From positions 1 through 64,000 of the forward strand of contig FMTU01000005.1 of the NCBI GenBank assembly GCA_900100475.1: a DNA stretch of 64,000 nt. The letters run 5' to 3'. This DNA is from Sphingobium faniae. GTDB taxonomy: Bacteria; Pseudomonadota; Alphaproteobacteria; Sphingomonadales; Sphingomonadaceae. Positions 9,348 to 17,910 of the stretch are shown in pieces (position 1 is the stretch's first letter; each line of letters starts with the position of its first letter). Under the pieces are notes generated by a model. It saw nothing but the letters and a program-made list of their open reading frames with translations, searched no databases and was not told the DNA's origin. Position numbers and translations under genes: made by a program.

Positions 9348-9396
9348 GTCATGTATCCCCCTTTTTTAATAATAATCAGTGTAAAAGGAGCTTGGA

Positions 9397-10626
9397 ATGG
9401 TAAGATTAGCGAAAGCCGGTGTCTATAATATGGGCTGGAGCAACTGGGACGAAGCCGTCGCTCTCGGCGTGGAAGCCGAAAAGGGTGGCGACAAGGTCCA
9501 GTTCTTCACCGACCTGATGGTACGTTACCTGTTCAAGGAAACGGGCGAGAAGATTTTCGGCAAGGAAAAGCTGGCTCCCAGCCCCTTCCCCGGCATCCTG
9601 TCAAATGGTGTCCAGGCCGTGCCCTATGGTCCCGAATTGATGGGCGTCACCGATCCGCTGCTGGTGATGGGGGCCGTCGGCGCGCAGACCAGCACGATGG
9701 AGATGCTGCTGGGCGCGATTGATTGCGTGCGTCACGCGCCGCAGAAGCTGCTCCAGTCGTTCCTGACGCTCGATCACATCACCAAGGGCCGCGGCATTTA
9801 TGCGCTGGGCGGTTCGGAGATCAAGCAGCTCACGCCTTATGGCTTCAGCCGCATCGGGTCGGCCAAGAAGCTGGAGGAAGCGATCCAGATCATCCGTCTG
9901 CTGCTGGAGGCCGAGGGCGGTCCCGTGCACTTCCAGGGCGAACATTGGAAGATGAAGGGCGGTTCCATGCCGATCCGTCCTTATGGCGACAAGCCGCCGA
10001 AGATCATCTGCGCGCCGGGCGTCTCCAACGAGATCATGGGCCGTTATTCCGACGGCATGCTCACCAACACCAAGCGCCACCCCGGCGGCCTCGAAGGCTT
10101 CCGGCGCGACGTGGCGATCATGCGCGAATCCGCCGCCAAGGCTGGCCGCAACCCCGACGACCTGATCGTGTCGGCTTGCCCGCAGATCATCATGCATGAC
10201 GATCCTGCGAAGGTGCAGGAACTGGCGAACAGCCGCGAGCTGAAGTTCGTCACCATGATGACCGGCAAGGAGCGCGGTTATATGTGGAAGGACTATGGTT
10301 TCGAGCATCCGTTGGGCGACGAGTTCGGCTATGCCCGCAAGCAGCGTCCGGAAGATGCCGATCCCGAAGTCATCAACGCCGCGATCGAGAAGGTTCCGGC
10401 CGAAGCGGTCACGCAGATCGGTTTCCACGCGGGATCGGTCCAGCAGATCATCGACGAACTGTCGGCCTGGGTGGAGGCTGGCCTCGATTACATCGGCATC
10501 GTCGACTATGGTTTGTGGGTCGATCACGACATCGCTCCGGCGGCCGCTGAAAACCACCGCAAGCTGGTTGACGCCTTGCAGAAGGTCGAAGTGAAGCATC
10601 CCAAGGTCGCGCTGGAAGACGCTTGA
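9397..10626 (+). CDS. LLM-class oxidoreductase, likely F420-dependent
   Basis: The 409-residue protein belongs to the luciferase-like monooxygenase superfamily, as does FGD. Its C-terminal half (YGFEHPLGDEFGY, then VPAEAVTQIGFHAGSVQQII and a following Gly-Leu-Asp-Tyr segment) resembles the mycobacterial F420-dependent phthiodiolone ketoreductase group. It begins 49 bases after fbiC behind AAGGAG and is followed by a strong terminator, so it closes the F420 operon. Inference: it uses F420H2 made by FGD to reduce, or F420 to oxidise, an unknown substrate, perhaps a ketone or secondary alcohol in the catabolic region that follows. An FMN-dependent role is possible, because LLM cofactors cannot be assigned from fold alone. 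Confidence 0.8.
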   Translation: MVRLAKAGVYNMGWSNWDEAVALGVEAEKGGDKVQFFTDLMVRYLFKETGEKIFGKEKLAPSPFPGILSNGVQAVPYGPELMGVTDPLLVMGAVGAQTSTMEMLLGAIDCVRHAPQKLLQSFLTLDHITKGRGIYALGGSEIKQLTPYGFSRIGSAKKLEEAIQIIRLLLEAEGGPVHFQGEHWKMKGGSMPIRPYGDKPPKIICAPGVSNEIMGRYSDGMLTNTKRHPGGLEGFRRDVAIMRESAAKAGRNPDDLIVSACPQIIMHDDPAKVQELANSRELKFVTMMTGKERGYMWKDYGFEHPLGDEFGYARKQRPEDADPEVINAAIEKVPAEAVTQIGFHAGSVQQIIDELSAWVEAGLDYIGIVDYGLWVDHDIAPAAAENHRKLVDALQKVEVKHPKVALEDA

Positions 10627-10644
10627 TTCCGGGATGCAGTGAAG

Positions 10645-10674
10645 GGGAGGGGCGCGATGCGCCTCTCCCTTTTT
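10645..10674 (+). terminator. Intrinsic terminator after the F420 operon
   Basis: An 11-bp stem (GGGAGGGGCGC paired with GCGCCTCTCCC, one G-U pair) with a three-base loop is followed by five T residues. It lies 18 bases after the LLM stop codon and separates the F420 operon from the next transcription unit. Confidence 0.88.
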
Positions 10675-10701
10675 CACGGCCATTAAAAAAGGGTACTGAT
10701 C

Positions 10702-12063
10702 GTGGGAGACGATGTTCTTGAGGTCGACCTGCTGATTGCCGGCGGCGGCATGGCGGGCATGGTGGCGGCGGCTTATGCTGCGGAAAGAGGCCAGGTCGTG
10801 CTGGTCGTCGAAAAACAGGCCGGGATCGGCGGTTCAGCACTGATTTCCGGTGGCGGTTTGTGGACCGCGGCGGACTATGAGACCATGCGCCGGGTCAATC
10901 CGCTGGGCGAGGACGCGAAGGCCCATATTGTCCTCGACAATTTCGATGCCGTGGGTGATTTCATCGCCAGCCTGGGCACGATGATCGAGGAACGCGCGCC
11001 CTATATCGGTACGCAAAGCTTCGACGGCATCGTGCGGCGGCTCGACGTCGCGGATTTCATGAAGCGTGCCCGGTCCAGCATACAGGCCGCCGGCGGTTTC
11101 GTGGTGACGCAGTCCACGATCGCCAGCCTGTTCCGCGAAGGCGGCCGCGTGACGGGTGGCCGGGTATCCGGACCCGATGGCGATGTCGATGTGCGCGCCC
11201 GATATACGCTGCTGGCGACGGGCGGCTTCCAGAACGATCCGGAATTGCGCGCGGCGCATATTACACCGGCGGCGCGCCACGCCGCCGTGCGTTCCAATCC
11301 GGCGAGCGACGGACAGGGCCTGCGGCTTGCGCTGGAAGCGGGAGCGTCGACCAGCGAACGCATGGGCGGCTTTTACGGCCACACCATTCCCTATCCGATC
11401 GACCTGCCGATGGAACATCAGGACTATATCCCGTTCGCCCAATTCTATCTCAGTCCGCGCGCGATCCTGCTGGACGAAAAGGGGCGGCGGTTCACTGATG
11501 AATCGCGCGGCTATTATCTGAATGCGCAGGAAGTGCTGGAACTGCCTCGCGGCCGCGCGCTGCTGATCTTTGATCAAACCCTGCGCGAGGATGATACGGA
11601 GCGGTTCGGCGTCGACCGGTTTGATTTCGCCCGGCGGCGCGGCGCGCATGTCGCGAGCGCGTCCACGGCCGGCGCGTTGAAGCTGGCGGTCGCGTCCTGG
11701 GGCTATGCGAATGTCGCGGACGCCATTGCGGGCTACAATGCCGCGCTTCAGCATGATTCGCCGCTCGATCCACCCCGGAACGCGAACCGGCGACCATTGG
11801 AGGGCGAATTGTTCGCGATCGAGGTGCAGCCTGCCATCACCTTCACCCATGGGGGCATCCGCACCGATGAAAAGGCCCAGGTGCTGGACAGGCAGGGACA
11901 GGTGATAGAGGGCCTGCTTGCCGCCGGAGCGGATGTGGGCGGCACCTATTATCGCGCCTATGCGGGCGGTCTTGCGATGGCGTCGACGGCGGGCCTTGTC
12001 GCCGCCAGAACTGCGCTGGGAGAGGCGCGCCAGAGGAGGGCGGCACCCGCTGGCCCGATCTGA
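10702..12063 (+). CDS. FAD-dependent oxidoreductase, fumarate reductase/ketosteroid dehydrogenase-like
   Basis: The 453-residue flavoprotein starts with GTG. It has an N-terminal dinucleotide fold (LLIAGGGMAGMVAAAYA), the FAD segment GGSALISGGGLW, a second FAD contact at LLATGGFQND and a C-terminal GADVGGTYYRAYAGGLAMA. These are features of the FAD_binding_2 family, which includes fumarate reductase and 3-ketosteroid-delta-1-dehydrogenase types. It probably adds or removes hydrogen across a carbon-carbon double bond next to a carbonyl. It follows the terminator of the F420 operon and precedes an aldo/keto reductase by 20 bases. The substrate is unknown, and the ribosome-binding site before the GTG is weak. 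Confidence 0.78.
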   Translation: MGDDVLEVDLLIAGGGMAGMVAAAYAAERGQVVLVVEKQAGIGGSALISGGGLWTAADYETMRRVNPLGEDAKAHIVLDNFDAVGDFIASLGTMIEERAPYIGTQSFDGIVRRLDVADFMKRARSSIQAAGGFVVTQSTIASLFREGGRVTGGRVSGPDGDVDVRARYTLLATGGFQNDPELRAAHITPAARHAAVRSNPASDGQGLRLALEAGASTSERMGGFYGHTIPYPIDLPMEHQDYIPFAQFYLSPRAILLDEKGRRFTDESRGYYLNAQEVLELPRGRALLIFDQTLREDDTERFGVDRFDFARRRGAHVASASTAGALKLAVASWGYANVADAIAGYNAALQHDSPLDPPRNANRRPLEGELFAIEVQPAITFTHGGIRTDEKAQVLDRQGQVIEGLLAAGADVGGTYYRAYAGGLAMASTAGLVAARTALGEARQRRAAPAGPI

Positions 12064-12082
12064 AAAGGAAAGGAAAAGCATC

Positions 12083-13087
12083 ATGATATATCGCGCGGCG
12101 GGGCGTTCCGGCCTGCTTCTTTCCCGGCTGATCGTGGGATCGACCATGTTCGGCGAACTGATGCGCGAAGATGAGGCGAAGGCGGTTCTGCATCGCGCCT
12201 GGGATCTTGGCGCGCACAGCATTGATACCGGCGACATCTACGCCGGGAGCCGATCGGAGGAGATGATCGGCCGCCTGATTGCGGGCCGCCGGGACCGGGT
12301 CGTGCTGTGCACGAAGGTGGGTTTCCGGGTGGGAGACAAGCCGGAGGACCATGCGCGCGCCGTCATGGGAACGCTGGACCATGCGGAACGCTGGACCCGC
12401 GGCATCGCGCCGCACGATCAGGGACTGTCGCGCCACCACATCGTGAGCGCCGTGGAGGATAGCCTGCGTCGGCTGGGCACGGATTATATCGACCTCTATC
12501 AGATGCACCGCTGGGACCCATTGGTGCCGGTCGAGGAAACATTGCGCGCGCTGGAGGATCTGATTCGGTCCGGCAAGGTGCGCTATATCGGCTGTTCCAA
12601 TGCGCGGTCTTGGCAGTTGTATGAGAGTTTGTGGACAAGCGACGTGAAGGGGTTGCCCCGCTTTGAAACCATGCAGGCACCCTATTCGATGATGGCGCGC
12701 GAGCCGGAGGCCGATCTGTTCCCCGCCTGCGCGCATGCCGGGGTGGGCGTCATTGCCTATTCCACGCTGGCTGGTGGCGCGCTGTCGGGCGCGCATGACG
12801 CGGGGATCAAGCCCAACAGCGTCATGGCGCAGCGGCCCGCCTATCAGCAGCGCTATCTGGCCCCGGCGAATCTGGAGCGGCTGGATCGTTTCGGCAAGCT
12901 GGCGCAGGATCTTGGCAAGGATCAGACTGGGCTGGCGCTGGCGGCGGTGTTGCAGCATCCGGCCGTCATCGCGGCGACCGTCGGCATGCAGACGCCGGAA
13001 GAAGTCGACCTGTTGGCCGCCGCCGCGAGCGAACCGCTGGATGCGGCAACCTATGATGCGATCCGCGCCATTTTCAGCGCGGGATAG
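12083..13087 (+). CDS. Aldo/keto reductase
   Basis: The 334-residue TIM-barrel protein has the aldo/keto reductase N-terminus (GRSGLLLSRLIVGSTMFG), the catalytic Asp-Tyr region SIDTGDIYAGSRSEE, the lysine strand VLCTKVGF and YIDLYQMHRWD. It would reduce an aldehyde or ketone with NADPH in the cytoplasm. I chose ATG 12083, preceded by AAAGGAAAAG, although the frame is open from 11918 inside the flavoprotein gene. It ends the plus-strand unit and converges on the thiolase-like gene across a short hairpin. The substrate is not predictable. Confidence 0.85.
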   Translation: MIYRAAGRSGLLLSRLIVGSTMFGELMREDEAKAVLHRAWDLGAHSIDTGDIYAGSRSEEMIGRLIAGRRDRVVLCTKVGFRVGDKPEDHARAVMGTLDHAERWTRGIAPHDQGLSRHHIVSAVEDSLRRLGTDYIDLYQMHRWDPLVPVEETLRALEDLIRSGKVRYIGCSNARSWQLYESLWTSDVKGLPRFETMQAPYSMMAREPEADLFPACAHAGVGVIAYSTLAGGALSGAHDAGIKPNSVMAQRPAYQQRYLAPANLERLDRFGKLAQDLGKDQTGLALAAVLQHPAVIAATVGMQTPEEVDLLAAAASEPLDAATYDAIRAIFSAG

Positions 13088-13092
13088 AAATT

Positions 13093-13115
13093 GGCGGCGC
13101 CATTCCTGCGCCGCC
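13093..13115. terminator. Hairpin between convergent genes
   Basis: GGCGGCGC and GCGCCGCC form a perfect 8-bp stem around a seven-base loop between the aldo/keto reductase and thiolase-like stop codons. There is no long T tract, so it is a moderate candidate for a shared termination site. Confidence 0.5.
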
Positions 13116-13138
13116 GACAATAGGGAACGCCTGTCCGG

Positions 13139-14623
13139 TCAGCCGAACCGGAATTGCAGCAGGCCGTCCTTGCCCTGCGAGATAGCGCCGGTGCGGCCAA
13201 TCGGGTGACGATCGCCTTCGGTCAGGATCGCGATGCCTTCCGCATCGGCCGGATCGACGAGCGCCACGACGCGTTCACCGGCGGGCGTCCGCGTGATGAT
13301 GGGCGCCTTGGCAGGATTTCCGGTCCGGTCGTAGACGACGGTGAAGCTTTCGACTTCCGCCGGTCCTTCATAATTTTCCAGCAGCGGCGGCACGGCTTCG
13401 GCCGCGCTGTCGGCCTGTTCCTGCACATCCCGCATTTCCGGAGTGGCGGCCGGCGCGCTGTCGGCCAGGACGATGGCGGCGTGTTTGGTCACGAATTCGC
13501 CCTGGCCATAGAGCAGCGCGTTGTGCCCTTCGCCCGCCCGGATATGCCGCACGGCCGCCGCGATGGCGTGGGACATGAAATTGTTCGCCGGGCCGCCGAA
13601 AAAGGTGAGGCCGCCGGTGATGCTGGGTTGAACATCCTCGCCCAGGCCCAGGGTGCGCCGGGCCATCTTGGGAACGGTCGGAAAGCAGCTATAGAATTCG
13701 ATGAGATCGAAATCCTGCGGCTTCCTGTTCGCCATCGCGACGGTAGTGTCCAGAACGCTGTTCTGCGCGGTCGAGCGGTCATAGCGGTCGCGTTGCAGGA
13801 AATCGTCTGGCTCCTTGGCGCGGGCGCCGCTCCAGATATAGACGATCCTGTCCTCCGGCACGCCGGCTTCGCGAGCCTTGGCGAGCGATGTGACAAGGAT
13901 GGCCGCGCCCTGATTGACGGACGGATTGGCAACCATCAACTTGCGATAGGGATAGGAGATCATGCGGTTGTCGGCGCTGTCCTGCGCGATCTGCTCGGCA
14001 TTATGGGGCCGGGTGATCCACGCGAAGGGGTTGCGGGCGGCGGCGGCGGAATAGCGGCTCCACAATGTTGCGCTCTCCCTGTCCGCCTCGGCGGCGGACT
14101 GGTTCCAGACATGGCGTGTCCGGTTTTCGTAGAGAGGATAGACCGTGGGCGGCTGCAACAGGCCGTAACGCGCCGCATGGGGCGTCACGAAGTCGAGCGC
14201 GCTGATTGGCTTTGCGTCCTTGTTGGTCGGCCCCCATTCAAGCGTCTGCCCGGCTTGCGCGGCCTTCACCCGCGTCCGGGTTGCTTCGCCGCCGCAGAGC
14301 AGCGCAACCTGCGTTTCGCCCCGCGCGATGCGCTCGGCGATTTCGCCCAGCAGGCGGATCGGCTTTTCACCGCCCGCGACGCTTTCGGCCGCATGGCTCA
14401 CCCTGACGCCCAGATCGTCCGCGACGACCTGAGCGATATCCTTGTAGACCCAACTGACGATCGAAACGACATCAATGGAATCCAGCTTTTCAAGAAGGCC
14501 GGGGGCATCGGCGCCGGCAAGGCGCGCCGCCTCCACGATCAGCGCGCGGGGTTCTTTGCCATTGTCCCGGTCGGTAATTTCGCCGATGCCGACGATGACG
14601 GGAATATTCTGAGGATCGAGCAT
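13139..14623 (-). CDS. Thiolase-like protein of TLP1 type, nucleophile Cys not evident
   Basis: The 494-residue protein has a thiolase fold followed by about 80 extra C-terminal residues resembling the additional domain of mycobacterial thiolase-like protein 1. The segment that in true thiolases holds the nucleophilic cysteine reads AESVAGGEKPIRLLGEIA here, with no Cys at the usual place, followed by LLCGGEATRTR. The protein may therefore act on acyl-CoA by retro-aldol or retro-Claisen chemistry without an acyl-cysteine, or bind CoA esters non-catalytically. ATG 14623 is preceded by AAGGA. It is downstream of an SDR gene on the same strand. Annotation pipelines would probably call it acetyl-CoA acetyltransferase. 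Confidence 0.8.
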   Translation of the reverse strand: MLDPQNIPVIVGIGEITDRDNGKEPRALIVEAARLAGADAPGLLEKLDSIDVVSIVSWVYKDIAQVVADDLGVRVSHAAESVAGGEKPIRLLGEIAERIARGETQVALLCGGEATRTRVKAAQAGQTLEWGPTNKDAKPISALDFVTPHAARYGLLQPPTVYPLYENRTRHVWNQSAAEADRESATLWSRYSAAAARNPFAWITRPHNAEQIAQDSADNRMISYPYRKLMVANPSVNQGAAILVTSLAKAREAGVPEDRIVYIWSGARAKEPDDFLQRDRYDRSTAQNSVLDTTVAMANRKPQDFDLIEFYSCFPTVPKMARRTLGLGEDVQPSITGGLTFFGGPANNFMSHAIAAAVRHIRAGEGHNALLYGQGEFVTKHAAIVLADSAPAATPEMRDVQEQADSAAEAVPPLLENYEGPAEVESFTVVYDRTGNPAKAPIITRTPAGERVVALVDPADAEGIAILTEGDRHPIGRTGAISQGKDGLLQFRFG

Positions 14624-14687
14624 GGTCAGGTCCTTGGATGGGGGAAGCAGACATTCCCACCGGGTCGATAAAATGGCGCAAAGGCTG

Positions 14688-15455
14688 TCACGTCTGGACC
14701 ATGCCGCCGTCGACGGTGATCAACTGGCCAGTCATGAAGCCGGAGGCGTCGCTCGCCAGATAGAGCGCGAGGCTGGCGATGTCGTCCGGCGCGCCGATGC
14801 GGCCGAGGGGCACGCGCCGCACCATCTTGGTGCGCGCCGCTTCCGGCAGGCCGGCTTGCAGGGCAGGGGTTTCGATCAGGCCGGGCAGGATGGCGTTCGC
14901 CCGAATGCCATGCGACCCCAGTTGCACGGACAGATTCATCGTCATGGCATTGAGGCCGCCCTTGGCCGCGGCATAGTGCAAAGAAGGGACGCCTCGGATC
15001 GAAGCCACGCTGGATATGCCGATCAGCGACCCCGGCTTGCCGACGGCGATCAGATGCCGCACGACCGCGCGATAGAGGAAGAAGGGGGCATCGAGATTGA
15101 GCGCCACCGTGCGTCGCCACATCTCGGTCGTCATCTCCGCCAAGGGGGCAGTGCCATCGACGGTGCCCCCGGCATTGGCGACACAGATGACCGGATCGCC
15201 CAGACGAGCGACGACGCTGCTCACCAGGTCGTTGGCATCATCCTCGATCTGCGCGTCATAGGGGAAAGCCACGGCCTGTCCGCCGGCGGCCTCGATCTCT
15301 GCCACAACCTCGCCGCTTGTCTCCTGATTGCGGCCTGCGATGGCGACCTTCGCGCCGGCGGCTGCCAGAGTCACGGCGATGGCCCGGCCAATACCACTAT
15401 TACCGCCGGTCACAATGGCGGTGCGCCCGATCAGCGCCTTGTTTCTTTCCGACAC
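14688..15455 (-). CDS. SDR-family oxidoreductase
   Basis: The 255-residue classical short-chain dehydrogenase has the cofactor motif TGGNSGIGRA, the NAG motif ANAGGTV and the catalytic SSVASIRG and YAAAK segments, and it ends with the usual TGQLITVDGG. It starts with GTG at 15455, supported by AAAGGAG six bases upstream. The Arg at the end of the second beta strand (IAGRNQE) is compatible with NADP(H). It probably oxidises a hydroxyacyl or secondary alcohol intermediate and is likely co-transcribed with the thiolase-like gene 64 bases downstream. Copy A of the ATAGATAACT word lies about 70 bases upstream. Confidence 0.88.
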   Translation of the reverse strand: MSERNKALIGRTAIVTGGNSGIGRAIAVTLAAAGAKVAIAGRNQETSGEVVAEIEAAGGQAVAFPYDAQIEDDANDLVSSVVARLGDPVICVANAGGTVDGTAPLAEMTTEMWRRTVALNLDAPFFLYRAVVRHLIAVGKPGSLIGISSVASIRGVPSLHYAAAKGGLNAMTMNLSVQLGSHGIRANAILPGLIETPALQAGLPEAARTKMVRRVPLGRIGAPDDIASLALYLASDASGFMTGQLITVDGGMVQT

Positions 15456-15522
15456 GCTACTCTCCTTTACACCCGATCTCGCGCCATTTCCCTCTTGCCG
15501 AGGGTATGTAACATTTCAAACT

Positions 15523-15534
15523 TAGTTATCTATG
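15523..15534 (-). promoter_or_regulatory. ATAGATAACT repeat, copy A
   Basis: On the minus strand this reads CATAGATAACTA and lies about 68 bases upstream of the SDR start. The same 12-mer occurs at 23920 and its 10-base core at 16710, each in a promoter-length gap before a gene on the same strand as the repeat. The core TAGATAACTA is a near-palindrome. It is a possible operator or extended promoter element. Confidence 0.4.
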
Positions 15535-15673
15535 ATTGCGGGGCGCGGCTAGCGAAATTTAATGAGGTGAGGCCATGGCGCAGATAGCCTGCACGGCCCT
15601 GTTCCTGGCATGCAGATACGGCGCCGGATCGAAATGCCTCTGCGGGGCGGCATCAGCGTTGCGTGAGGGCCTG

Positions 15674-16603
15674 TCAGGCGATCACGGTTTCCGGCATTTC
15701 GCCAGCAAGGCCGCGCTCGACACTCTGACGCGCGCGTTCCAGCACCCTTTGCATGGCGTCGCGGGTGATGCCGCCCAAATGCGGCGTCAATATCGTGTTC
15801 GGCACGTCCCGCCAGCGTTCGGGCGGTGTTGGTTCTTCCTGAAAGACATCCAGCGCCGCTCCGCCGATCCGCCCCGCGCGCAGGGCATCGAGCAGCGCAT
15901 CCTCGTCCACCAGCCCGCCGCGACCGACATTGACGAGATAAGCGTCCGGTCCCAGCGCCGACAATATGGTTGAATTGATCATGCCCCGCGTGTCCGCCGA
16001 CAGATGGGCGGCGAGGAACAGGCAGTCGGACGCCTCGGCGAGCGCATGAAGGGATTCTGCCCTCTCCCAGGGCACATTTTTGGGCCTGGGACCGTGCCAG
16101 GCGACGGCGCAGCCGAACGCCGCGACGCGTCGGGAGATTTCCTGACCGATGGAACCCATGCCGACAATGCCCACCTTCAGCGCGCTGATGGAGCGACTGG
16201 GCACGATCCGGCGGGGATACCAGCCGCCATCGCGGACCAGCCGGTCGCCGGTGATTATGCCACGCACCAGCGCAATCATGGATCCCACGGCGAGGTCGGC
16301 GACGTCCGGCGCATTGACGCCGATGGAACTGGTGACGGCGATGCCCCGCGCGCGGGCGTGATCGACGTCGATGCCGTCATGCCCGGCGGCGACCGCCACG
16401 ATGAGTCGCAGGGCAGGCAGGTTTTCCACCAGGGCGCGGGGCAAAGGGTCCACCCCGCCGGTGACAAGGACGCGGACACGGGCGCGCTGGTCATCGTCAA
16501 GGGCGATGTCGCCATCGATCATCTGTTCCACCGGCAGGCGAAGCGTTTCGCGCAGGCCCGGAAGGCTGATGTTCAGGAGCACGAGGGGGGGCGCGGCGGG
16601 CAT
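15674..16603 (-). CDS. D-2-hydroxyacid dehydrogenase family protein
   Basis: The 309-residue protein has the two-domain layout of the D-isomer-specific 2-hydroxyacid dehydrogenases. It carries the NAD motif VGIVGMGSIGQEISRR, the arginine in NVGRGGLVDEDALL, the downstream acid in ALDVFQEEP and the catalytic histidine in LTPHLGG. It would interconvert a 2-keto acid and a D-2-hydroxy acid with NAD(P)H. I start at ATG 16603, preceded by a GGAGAGAAAG stretch; an in-frame ATG 45 bases upstream is less likely. It stands alone on the minus strand and is divergent from the zinc alcohol dehydrogenase. Confidence 0.87.
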   Translation of the reverse strand: MPAAPPLVLLNISLPGLRETLRLPVEQMIDGDIALDDDQRARVRVLVTGGVDPLPRALVENLPALRLIVAVAAGHDGIDVDHARARGIAVTSSIGVNAPDVADLAVGSMIALVRGIITGDRLVRDGGWYPRRIVPSRSISALKVGIVGMGSIGQEISRRVAAFGCAVAWHGPRPKNVPWERAESLHALAEASDCLFLAAHLSADTRGMINSTILSALGPDAYLVNVGRGGLVDEDALLDALRAGRIGGAALDVFQEEPTPPERWRDVPNTILTPHLGGITRDAMQRVLERARQSVERGLAGEMPETVIA

Positions 16604-16709
16604 GACTTTCTCTCCGATATTGGCGGCGCGCCGATTGGTTTGGAGCAAACGGCCGGCATCGCATTTGATCGAGTCTTATTTCCAACTTGCCATCGCATCA
16701 AGGATAGAG

Positions 16710-16719
16710 ATAGATAACT
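16710..16719 (+). promoter_or_regulatory. ATAGATAACT repeat, copy B
   Basis: The 10-base word is on the plus strand about 95 bases before the alcohol dehydrogenase, inside the divergent gap after the hydroxyacid dehydrogenase. It may share a regulator with copies at 15523 and 23920. Confidence 0.35.
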
Positions 16720-16812
16720 TGGATAAATACCATCGCCGGATGTGAACGAAGCTTTGCCTTTGGCTCAGTTGCTCGGCGTCCGGCGGCAGCAGCCATGAGG
16801 AGAGGAGCAGAC

Positions 16813-17910
16813 ATGCCTGTCAAGACACGCGCGGCCGTGGCCTTCGGTCCCAATCGCGACTTGGAAATCCGGGAAGTGACGCTCGCCGATCCGCAGGCCG
16901 GACAGGTCATGGTGCGCTTCCTCGCCAGCGGCCTTTGTCATTCGGACCTGCATGTGCTGGAAGAGAAGGCGGCGCAGCAATTTCCCGTGATCCTCGGCCA
17001 TGAAGGCATCGCCGAAGTGGTGGCGCTGGGCGAAGGCGTGACCGAATTCGCCTTGGGTGACCGCGTCATTCCCTATCTCGTGCCGGATTGCGGTAAATGT
17101 GCCTTCTGTCTGTCGGGGCGGACCAATTTATGCGTGGAAATGCAGGCCCGCCGCATGGCCGGATGGACGCCGTTTAGTCTTGATGGCGAGCCGGTCGCCT
17201 GCTTCATGGCGATCGGCAGTTTTGCCGAAATGTCGGTTATTCCGGTCGATATGCTGGTCAAGGTGGATAGGGCCGCGCGTCCCGATCATGCCTGCTGCAT
17301 CGCTTGCGGCGTCACCACCGGGCTGGGAGCGGCGCTGATCACGGCCAAGGTGACGCCGGGTTCTTCCGTCGCCGTGTTCGGCGTCGGCGGGGTCGGCCTC
17401 AGCGTCGTGCAGGGCGCAAAGCTGGCGGGGGCCTCGCGCATCATTGCGATCGACACCAATGCCGCGAAAAAGGAAATCGCGGCCAGGCTCGGCGCGACGG
17501 ATTTCATCGACGCCAGCGCATCGGACAATATCGTGGCCGAAGTGCAGAAGCTGACGGGCCTGGGCGCGGACTTCGCGTTCGAATGCGTCGGCATTCCCGA
17601 ACTGGCGCGGCAGGCGCTGGAGGCGGTCAATCCCGCCTGGGGAATGGCGGTCTGCGTCGGCGTGATGCCTGCGGGCAGGGAGTTGAGCACGGCGCCCTTC
17701 CTGTTGATGACGGGACGCCGCTGGACAGGGTCGCTGATGGGCGGAGCGAAGCGGCAGGACGTGGCCCGCTTCGTCGACATGTATGTCGCAGGCGAATATG
17801 CGCTCGACGATCTGGTTTCCCATCGCCTGTCGCTGGAAGACGTCAATCGTGGCTTCACCATGATGAAAAGCGGCGAGGCAGTACGATCGGTGGTGCTGTA
17901 TGAGCAATGA
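16813..17910 (+). CDS. Zinc-dependent alcohol dehydrogenase, MDR class III-like
   Basis: The 365-residue medium-chain dehydrogenase has the catalytic zinc ligands in GLCHSDLHV and GHEGIAEV, the four-cysteine structural-zinc lobe beginning CGKCAFCLSGRTNLC, and the NAD fold VAVFGVGGVGLSVVQ followed by an aspartate typical of NAD preference. It would oxidise an alcohol to an aldehyde, or possibly a thiol adduct as class III enzymes do. ATG 16813 is preceded by GGAGAGGAG; the frame opens at 16795. Its end overlaps the following SDR by 11 bases, so the two are translationally linked at the head of a five-gene plus-strand operon. Confidence 0.9.
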   Translation: MPVKTRAAVAFGPNRDLEIREVTLADPQAGQVMVRFLASGLCHSDLHVLEEKAAQQFPVILGHEGIAEVVALGEGVTEFALGDRVIPYLVPDCGKCAFCLSGRTNLCVEMQARRMAGWTPFSLDGEPVACFMAIGSFAEMSVIPVDMLVKVDRAARPDHACCIACGVTTGLGAALITAKVTPGSSVAVFGVGGVGLSVVQGAKLAGASRIIAIDTNAAKKEIAARLGATDFIDASASDNIVAEVQKLTGLGADFAFECVGIPELARQALEAVNPAWGMAVCVGVMPAGRELSTAPFLLMTGRRWTGSLMGGAKRQDVARFVDMYVAGEYALDDLVSHRLSLEDVNRGFTMMKSGEAVRSVVLYEQ

